Positions 57,797 through 64,000 of a stretch of DNA of 64,000 nucleotides are shown piece after piece. The translations under genes were made by a program, and so were the position numbers. Below the pieces are notes generated by a model. The model was not told the origin of the DNA. It saw only the letters and a list, made by a program, of their open reading frames with translations, and searched no databases. The first letter of the stretch is position 1; every line of letters begins with the position of its first letter. The DNA is taken from the NCBI RefSeq assembly GCF_026212465.1, contig NC_080063.1:1614501-1678500 (forward strand), in the 5' to 3' direction. Origin of the DNA: Amaranthus tricolor (Eukaryota > Streptophyta > Magnoliopsida > Caryophyllales > Amaranthaceae).

Positions 57797-60128
57797 AATG
57801 AACGGTGAAGAATGAACAAGGATCAATGATCAATGAAGAATGAACGACGAAGAATGAACAAGGATCAATGATCAATGAAAAAACAACGATGAAGGATGAA
57901 CAAGGATCAATGATCAATGACGAATGAACGATGAAGAATGAACAAGGATCAATGATCAATGAAGAATTAACGATGAAAAATGAACAAGGATCAATGATCA
58001 ATGAAGAATAAACGATGAAGAATGAACAAGGATCAATGGTTAATGACGAATGAACGATGAAAAATGAACAAGGATCAATGATATATGAAGAATGAACGAT
58101 GAAGAATGAACAAGGATCAATGATCAATGAAGAATAAACAAGAATTATTGGTCAATGACGAATGAACGATGAAGAATGAACCAGGATCAATGATCAATGA
58201 ATAATGAACGATGAAGAATGAACAAGGATCAATGATCAATGAAGAATGAACGATGAAGAATGAACAAGGATCAATGATCAATCAAGAAAGAACGATGAAG
58301 AATGAACAAGGATCAATGATCAATGAAGAATGAACAAGAATTAATGGTCAATAACGAATGAACGATGAAGAATGAACAAGGATCAATGATCAATGAAGAA
58401 TGAACGATGAAGAATGAACAAGGATCAATGATCAATGAAGAATGAACGATGAAGAATGAACAAGGATCAATGATCAATGACGAATGAACGATGAAGAATG
58501 AACAAGGATCAATGAACAATGAAGAATGAACGATTAAGAATGAACAAGGATCAATGATCAATGACGAATGAACGATGAAGAATGAACAAGGATTATTGGT
58601 CAATGACAAATGAACGATAATGAATGAACAAGGATCAATGATCAATGAAGAATGAACGATGAAGAATGAACAAGGATTCATGGTCAATGACGAATGTACG
58701 ATGAAGAATGAACAACGATCAATGATCAATGAAGAATGAACAATGAAGAATGAACAAGGATCAATGATAAATGACGAAGGAACGATAAAGAATGAACAAA
58801 GATCAATGATCAATGAAGAATGAACGATGAAGAATGAACAAGGATCAATGATCAATGAAGAATGAACGATGAAGAATGAACAAGGATCAATGATCAATGA
58901 AGAATAAACGATGAAGAATGAACAAGGGTCAATGATCAATGAAGAATGAACGATGAAGAATGAACAAGGATCAATGATCGATGAATAATGAACGATGAAG
59001 AATGAACAAAGCTCAATGATCAATGACGAATGAACGATGAAAAATGAACAAGGATCAATGATCAATGAAGAATGAACGATGAAGAATGAACAACGATCAA
59101 TGATCAATGAAGAATAAACAAGAATTATTGGTCAATGACGAATGAACGATGAAGAATGAACAAGGATCAATGATCAATGAAGAATGAACGATGAAGAATG
59201 AACAAGGATCAATGCTCAAATGACGAATGAACGGTGAAGAATGAACAAGGATAATTGATCAATGAAGAATGAACGATGAAGAATGAACAAGGATCAATAA
59301 TCAATGAAAAATGAACGATGAAGAATGAACAAGGATCAATGATCAATGACGAATGAACGATGAAGAATGAACAAGGATCAATGATCAATGAACAATGAAC
59401 GATGAAGAATGAACAAGGATCAATGATCAATGAAGAATGAACGATGAAGAATGAACAAGGATTAATGGTCAATGACGAATGAACGATGAAGAATGAACAA
59501 GGATCAATGATCAATGAAGAATAAACGATGAAGAATGAACAAGGATCAATGATCAATGAAGAATGAACAAGGATCAATAATCAATGACGAATGAACTATG
59601 AAGAATGAACAAGGATCAATGATCAATGAAGAATGAACGATGAATAATGAACAAGGATCAATGATCAATGACGAATGAACGATGAAGAATGAACAAGGAT
59701 CAATGATCAATGAAGAATGAACAAGGATCATTGATCAATGAAAAATGAACGATGAAGAATGAACAAGGATCAATGATCAATGACGAATGAACGATGAAGA
59801 ATGAACAAGGATCAATGATCAATGAAGAATGAATGATGAAGAATGAACAAGGATCAATGGTCAATGACGAATGAACGATGAAGAATGAACAAGGATAAAT
59901 GATCAATGAAGAATGAACGATTAAGAATGAACAAGGATCAATGATCAATGATCAATGACGAATGAACGATGAAGAATGAACAAGGATCAATGATCAATGA
60001 ACAATGAACGATGAAGAATGAACAAGGATCAATGATCAATGAAGAATGAACGATGAAGAATGAACAAGGATCAATGATCAATGAAGAATGAACGATGAAG
60101 AATGAACAAGGATCAATGCTCAACGACG
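57797..60128 (+). repeat. HOR copy C20, full length 2332 bp
   Basis: It has the same length and the same order of landmarks as the reference copy immediately downstream (43-bp subunit marker at 59211 against 61543, 49-bp marker at 59940 against 62272, all offset by 2332). It carries GATATATGAAG in u7 (about 58080), the marker of copies C14-C19, whereas the downstream copy has GATCTATGAAG. Its u21 reads CGATAATG, shared with copies C16-C18. It therefore combines features of the group to its left with the layout of the group to its right. Private changes include AACAACGATC at about 58713 and 59091. Confidence 0.93.
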
Positions 60129-60170
60129 AATGAACGGTGAAGAATGAACAAGGATCAATGATCAATGAAG

Positions 60171-60254
60171 AATGAACGACGAAGAATGAACAAGGATCAA
60201 TGATCAATGAAAAAACAACGATGAAGGATGAACAAGGATCAATGATCAATGACG
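60171..60254 (+). repeat. Six-A subunit pair u2-u3 (representative)
   Basis: AATGAACGACGAAG starts u2, and the junction of u2 and u3 gives GAAAAAACAACGATG, the longest A run in a standard subunit. From about 13.1 kb rightwards the next element is usually GATGAACAAGGATC; at 2.8-10.6 kb it is AATGAACAAGGATC. The pair occurs once per anchored HOR. Confidence 0.9.
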
Positions 60255-60464
60255 AATAAACGATGAAGAATGAACAAGGATCAATGATCAATGAAGAATT
60301 AACGATGAAAAATGAACAAGGATCAATGATCAATGAAGAATAAACGATGAAGAATGAACAAGGATCAATGGTTAATGACGAATGAACGATGAAAAATGAA
60401 CAAGGATCAATGATCTATGAAGAATGAACGATGAAGAATGAACAAGGATCAATGATCAATGAAG

Positions 60465-60492
60465 AATAAACAAGAATTATTGGTCAATGACG
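60465..60492 (+). repeat. 28-bp subunit type S1 (representative, u9)
   Basis: It reads AATAAACAAGAATT / ATTGGTCAATGACG, the second and third 14-mers only. A second S1 lies at 61445-61472 (u33), before the 43-bp subunit. S1 occurs in most HOR copies, and in six of them the u9 copy reads GAATTAAGTG instead of GAATTATTGG. Confidence 0.95.
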
Positions 60493-60660
60493 AATGAACG
60501 ATGAAGAATGAACCAGGATCAATGATCAATGAATAATGAACGATGAAGAATGAACAAGGATCAATGATCAATGAAGAATGAACGATGAAGAATAAACAAG
60601 GATCAATGATAAATCAAGAAAGAACGATGAAGAATGAACAAGGATCAATGATCAATGAAG

Positions 60661-60688
60661 CATGAACAAGAATTAATGGTCAATAACG
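60661..60688 (+). repeat. 28-bp subunit type S2 (representative, u14)
   Basis: The usual form is AATGAACAAGAATT / AATGGTCAATAACG; this copy starts CATG. About 22 copies were seen, at roughly 3275, 3471, 7585, 9005, 11098, 13569, 15464, 18429, 19843, 22660, 25367, 27960, 30897, 33116, 43567, 46093, 49309, 51487, 54142, 56793, 58331 and 60661. It is absent from 33.2 to 43.5 kb. Confidence 0.93.
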
Positions 60689-61514
60689 AATGAACAATGA
60701 AGAATGAACAAGGATCAATGATCAATGTAGAATGAACGATGAAGAATGAACAAGGATCAATGATCAATGAAGAATGAACGATGAAGAATGAACAAGGATC
60801 AATGATCAATGACGAATGAACGATGAAGAATGAACAAGGATCAATGAACAATGAAGAATGAACGATTAAGAATGAACAAGGATCAATGATCAATGACGAA
60901 TGAACGATGAAGAATGAACAAGGATTATTGGTCAATGACAAATGAACGATGATGAATGAACAAGGATCAATGATCAATGAAGAATGAACGATGAAGAATG
61001 AACAAGGATTCATGGTCAATGACGAATGTACGATGAAGAATGAACAAGGATCAATGATCAATGAAGAATGAACAATGAAGAATGAACAAGGATCAATGAT
61101 AAATGACGAAGGAACGATAAAGAATGAACAAGGATCAATGATCAATGAAGAATGAACGATGAAGAATGAACAAGGATCAATGATCAATGAAGAATGAACG
61201 ATGAAGAATGAACAAGGATCAATGATCAATGAAGAATAAACGATGAAGAATGAACAAGGGTCAATGATCAATGAAGAATGAACGATGAAGAATGAACAAG
61301 GATCAATGATCGATGAATAATGAACGATGAAGAATGAACAAAGCTCAATGATCAATGACGAATGAACGATGAAAAATGAACAAGGATCAATGATCAATGA
61401 AGAATGAACGATGAAGAATGAACAAGGATCAATGATCAATGAAGAATAAACAAGAATTATTGGTCAATGACGAATGAACGATGAAGAATGAACAAGGATC
61501 AATGATCAATGAAG

Positions 61515-61557
61515 AATGAACGATGAAGAATGAACAAGGATCAATGCTCAAATGACG
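61515..61557 (+). repeat. 43-bp subunit with one extra A (representative)
   Basis: The third element reads AATGCTCAAATGACG, one base longer than the 14-mer. It is followed by AATGAACGGTGAAG. At least 30 copies occur; the 15-mer starts at 1250, 1951, 4969, 6454, 12104, 16963, 20716, 21207, 23533, 24024, 26636, 28842, 29571, 31777, 37980, 39045, 40040, 41105, 42268, 44320, 46848, 48011, 50189, 52367, 52774, 55022, 55429, 56963, 59211 and 61543. Because most other indels are multiples of 7, the number of these subunits sets copy length modulo 7, which agrees with the observed spacings. Confidence 0.95.
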
Positions 61558-61893
61558 AATGAACGGTGAAGAATGAACAAGGATAATTGATCAATGAAGA
61601 ATGAACGATGAAGAATGAACAAGGATCAATAATCAATGAAAAATGAACGATGAAGAATGAACAAGGATCAATGATCAATGACGAATGAACGATGAAGAAT
61701 GAACAAGGATCAATGATCAATGAACAATGAACGATGAAGAATGAACAAGGATCAATGATCAATGAAGAATGAACGATGAAGAATGAACAAGGATTAATGG
61801 TCAATGACGAATGAACGATGAAGAATGAACAAGGATCAATGATCAATGAAGAATAAACGATGAAGAATGAACAAGGATCAATGATCAATGAAG

Positions 61894-61921
61894 AATGAAC
61901 AAGGATCAATAATCAATGACG
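61894..61921 (+). repeat. 28-bp subunit type S3 (representative, u44)
   Basis: It reads AATGAACAAGGATC / AATAATCAATGACG here; elsewhere the second part is mostly AATGATCAATGACG. It is followed by a subunit starting AATGAACTATGAAG, which has local forms AACTACGAAG (12.5, 17.3, 21.6, 24.4, 26.9 kb) and AACTCTGAAG (53.1, 55.7, 57.3 kb). Confidence 0.93.
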
Positions 61922-62047
61922 AATGAACTATGAAGAATGAGCAAGGATCAATGATCAATGAAGAATGAACGATGAATAATGAACAAGGATCAATGATCAA
62001 TGACGAATGAACGATGAAGAATGAACAAGGATCAATGATCAATGAAG

Positions 62048-62075
62048 AATGAACAAGGATCATTGATCAATGAAA
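62048..62075 (+). repeat. 28-bp subunit type S4 (representative, u48)
   Basis: It reads AATGAACAAGGATC / ATTGATCAATGAAA. About 23 copies occur, nearly one per HOR, for example near 2464, 8107, 10158, 12616, 14513, 17475, 21713, 24536, 32289, 35811, 38492, 40552, 53203, 57392, 59724 and 63365. It is missing from copy 48775-50952. Confidence 0.93.
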
Positions 62076-62243
62076 AATGAACGATGAAGAATGAACAAGG
62101 ATCAATGATCAATGACGAATGAACGATGAAGAATGAACAAGGATCAATGATCAATGAAGAATGAATGATGAAGAATGAACAAGGATCAATGGTCAATGAC
62201 GAATGAACGATGAAGAATGAACAAGGATAAATGATCAATGAAG

Positions 62244-62292
62244 AATGAACGATTAAGAATGAACAAGGATCAATGATCAATGATCAATGACG
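62244..62292 (+). repeat. 49-bp subunit with doubled AATGATC heptamer (representative)
   Basis: AATGATC is present twice before AATGACG. It marks u53 and occurs 24 times; the doubled heptamer begins at 2680, 6861, 8282, 10375, 12833, 14730, 17692, 19113, 21930, 24753, 27239, 30174, 32506, 36027, 42843, 45371, 48586, 50764, 53419, 56074, 57608, 59940, 62272 and 63581. It is direct evidence that single heptamers can be duplicated. Confidence 0.95.
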
Positions 62293-62418
62293 AATGAACG
62301 ATGAAGAATGAACAAGGATCAATGATCAATGAACAATGAACGATGAAGAATGAACAAGGATCAATGATCAATGAAGAATGAACGATGAAGAATGAACAAG
62401 GATCAATGATCAATGAAG

Positions 62419-62460
62419 AATGAACGATGAAGAATGAACAAGGATCAATGCTCAACGACG
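62419..62460 (+). repeat. Anchor subunit with AATGCTCAACGACG (representative, u57)
   Basis: The third 14-mer is AATGCTCAACGACG. It starts at 7036, 8457, 10550, 13022, 14905, 17881, 19288, 22105, 24928, 27414, 30349, 32681, 36202, 43018, 45546, 48761, 50939, 53594, 56249, 57783, 60115, 62447 and 63756. I used it to phase the HOR copies. It resembles the 43-bp subunit (both have AATGCTCAA and are followed by AATGAACGGTGAAG), so the two probably share an origin. Confidence 0.95.
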
Positions 62461-63769
62461 AATGAACGGTGAAGAATGAACAAGGATCAATGATCAATGA
62501 AGAATGAACGACGAAGAATGAACAAGGATCAATGATCAATGAAAAAACAACGATGAAGGATGAACAAGGATCAATGATCAATGACGAATGAACGATGAAG
62601 AATGAACAAGGATCAATGATCAATGAAGAATTAACGATGAAAAATGAACAAGGATCAATGATCAATGAAGAATAAACGATGAAGAATGAACAAGGATCAA
62701 TGGTTAATGACGAATGAACGATGAAAAATGAACAAGGATCAATGATCTATGAAGAATGAACGATGAAGAATGAACAAGGATCAATGATCAATGAAGAATA
62801 AACAAGAATCATTGGTCAATGACGAATGAACGATGAAGAATGAACCAGGATCAATGATCAATGAATAATGAACGATGAAGAATGAACAAGGATCAATGAT
62901 CAATGAAGAATGAACGATGAAGAATGAACAAGGATCAATAATCAATGAAAAATGAACGATGAAGAATGAACAAGGATCAATGATCAATGACGAATGAACG
63001 ATGAAGAATGAACAAGGATCAATGATCAATGAACAATGAACGATGAAGAATGAACAAGGATCAATGATCAATGAAGAATGAACGATGAAGAATGAACAAG
63101 GATTAATGGTCAATGACGAATGAACGATGAAGAATGAACAAGGATCAATGATCAATGAAGAATAAACGATGAAGAATGAACAAGGATCAATGATCAATGA
63201 AGAATGAACAAGGATCAATAATCAATGACGAATGAACTATGAAGAATGAACAAGGATCAATGATCAATGAAGAATGAACGATGAATAATGAACAAGGATC
63301 AATGATCAATGACGAATGAACGATGAAGAATGAACAAGGATCAATGATCAATGAAGAATGAACAAGGATCATTGATCAATGAAAAATGAACGATGAAGAA
63401 TGAACAAGGATCAATGATCAATGACGAATGAACGATGAAGAATGAACAAGGATCAATGATCAATGAAGAATGAATGATGAAGAATGAACAAGGATCAATG
63501 GTCAATGACGAATGAACGATGAAGAATGAACAAGGATAAATGATCAATGATGAATGAACGATTAAGAATGAACAAGGATCAATGATCAATGATCAATGAC
63601 GAATGAACGATGAAGAATGAACAAGGATCAATGATCAATGAACAATGAACGATGAAGAATGAACAAGGATCAATGATCAATGAAGAATGAACGATGAAGA
63701 ATGAACAAGGATCAATGATCAATGAAGAATGAACGATGAAGAATGAACAAGGATCAATGCTCAACGACG
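62461..63769 (+). repeat. HOR copy C22, shortened to 1309 bp
   Basis: The order runs normally through the first 28-bp subunit (62797 on; here AAGAATCATTGG instead of AAGAATTATTGG), the CCAGG subunit and one further subunit. It then passes directly to the u37 variant AATAATCAATGAAA near 62937. The missing stretch corresponds to u12-u36, 25 subunits: 22 of 42 bp, two of 28 bp and the 43-bp one, totalling 1023 bp. This is exactly the difference from 2332. The remainder, from u37 to the anchor, matches the upstream copy at an offset of 1309 (49-bp subunit marker at 63581). Confidence 0.92.
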
Positions 63770-64000
63770 AATGAACGGTGAAGAATGAACAAGGATCAAT
63801 GATCAATGAAGAATGAACGACGAAGAATGAACAAGGATCAATGATCAATGAAAAAACAACGATGAAGGATGAACAAGGATCAATGATCAATGACGAATAA
63901 ACGATGAAGAATGAACAAGGATCAATGATCAATGAAGAATTAACGATGAAAAATGAACAAGGATCAATGATCAATGAAGAATAAACGATGAAGAATGAAC
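63770..64000 (+). repeat. Partial HOR copy running off the right edge
   Basis: It begins like u1-u6 of the reference: GGTGAAG, GACGAAG, six-A stretch, GACGAATAAACG, AATTAACGATGAAA and AATAAACG. The AATAAACG form in u4 is shared with the copy at 60255, which links the two. The array continues past base 64000. Confidence 0.93.

Larger units (their letters stand above)
60129..62460 (+). repeat. Reference higher-order repeat copy (C21), 57 subunits, 2332 bp
   Basis: This copy was parsed subunit by subunit and serves as the reference. It starts after one AATGCTCAACGACG anchor and ends with the next. It contains 50 subunits of 42 bp, five of 28 bp (u9, u14, u33, u44, u48), one of 43 bp (u35) and one of 49 bp (u53); these sum to 2332. 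Diagnostic variants in order are AATGAACGGTGAAG (u1), AATGAACGACGAAG (u2), the six-A stretch (u2/u3), AATGGTTAATGACG (u6), CCAGGATC (u10), AAAGAACG (u13), AACGATTAAG (u19), ATTGGTCAATGACA (u20), GGATTCATGG (u22), AATGTACG (u23), AAGGAACGATAAAG (u25), AAGGGTC (u28), AAAGCTC (u30), GGATAATTG (u36), AACTATGAAG (u45), AATGAATGATGAAG (u51) and GGATAAATG (u52). Private changes here include AAGGATC for the usual AAAGATC in u25 and GAGCAAGG in u45. Confidence 0.95.
1..64000 (+). repeat. Continuous 42-bp satellite array filling the window
   Basis: Every part of the window is made of head-to-tail subunits with the consensus AATGAACGATGAAG / AATGAACAAGGATC / AATGATCAATGAAG. The three 14-mers are related to each other and split into heptamers AATGAAC, GATGAAG, AATGAAC, AAGGATC, AATGATC and AATGAAG, which suggests growth from a 7-bp ancestor. 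The consensus has 21 A, 7 T, 10 G and 4 C, so it is 33% GC and 74% purine on the plus strand. No inverted subunit and no foreign insertion was seen. The third 14-mer ends mainly in GAAG or GACG. Each consensus subunit holds two GATC sites and one TGATCA site. Long tandem arrays with higher-order structure are typical of eukaryotic heterochromatin; that assignment is inference, as is any link to a centromere or subtelomere. Both edges lie inside the array, so its full length is unknown. Confidence 0.98.

Noticed and set aside
60205..60220. Regulatory A-tract or terminator at the six-A stretch
   Set aside because: It results from two substitutions at a subunit junction and recurs passively in each HOR; there is no adjacent gene or hairpin.
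60465..60492. Transposon footprint or insertion site at the 28-bp subunits
   Set aside because: The short subunits are explained by exact loss of one 14-mer; no target-site duplication or terminal inverted repeat is seen.
1..64000. CRISPR array, because of short regular direct repeats
   Set aside because: There are no unique spacers; the entire 42-bp period is repeat, and no cas gene is present.
1..64000. Telomeric repeat, because of heptamer structure and strand asymmetry
   Set aside because: The heptamers (AATGAAC, AATGATC and relatives) lack the G-runs of TTTAGGG or TTAGGG type repeats, and the working period is 42 bp.
1..64000. Bacterial heptanucleotide repeats such as those known in cyanobacteria
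   Set aside because: Such arrays are short. A 64-kb array with a multi-kilobase higher-order structure fits a eukaryotic satellite better, although the sequence alone cannot exclude another source.
1..64000. A previously undescribed functional gene system
   Set aside because: No unique coding sequence, RNA-like structure or operon exists anywhere in the window; the interest lies in the repeat organisation.

Overview
The whole 64 kb window is one uninterrupted tandem satellite (minisatellite-type) array. I see no gene, RNA gene, transposon, CRISPR array, promoter or unique sequence, and neither edge of the window is an array boundary. The basic subunit is 42 bp, built of three related 14-mers (AATGAACGATGAAG / AATGAACAAGGATC / AATGATCAATGAAG), which are themselves pairs of related heptamers. 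The plus strand of the consensus is 50% A, 24% G, 17% T and 10% C. It is strongly purine-rich, and every subunit has the same orientation. The scale, nested periodicity and homogenised blocks suggest eukaryotic heterochromatic satellite DNA. Nothing in the sequence identifies the species, and I do not recognise the repeat as a named family.

Above 42 bp there is a clear higher-order repeat (HOR). The best-defined copy (60129-62460) is 2332 bp and has 57 subunits: fifty of 42 bp, five of 28 bp that lack the first 14-mer, one of 43 bp (+1 base) and one of 49 bp (+7 bases). I number these subunits u1 to u57 and use the anchor 14-mer AATGCTCAACGACG, the end of u57, to phase the copies. The anchor occurs 23 times, dividing the window into a heterogeneous leader (1-7049), 22 anchor-to-anchor copies called C1 to C22 (1309 to 6816 bp), and a partial copy (63770-64000). 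C11, C20 and C21 are all 2332 bp.

Region by region: 1-7 kb is irregular, with many 43-bp subunits and no anchor. 7-19.3 kb holds C1-C6, including a two-HOR super-repeat (C3+C4, repeated as C5+C6). 19.3-32.7 kb holds C7-C11, with C7 and C8 nearly identical. 32.7-43 kb holds two expanded copies, C12 and C13; C13 contains an alternative 2060-bp HOR that lacks the anchor segment. 43-57.8 kb holds C14-C19, a locally amplified group sharing private markers. 57.8-64 kb holds the canonical copies C20 and C21, a shortened copy C22 and a partial copy.

Most copy-length differences resolve exactly into whole numbers of subunits, as expected from in-register unequal exchange, replication slippage or gene conversion. 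The many minus-strand open frames with a 14-residue period arise because 42 is divisible by 3 and one of the six frames lacks a stop. I do not annotate them as genes.
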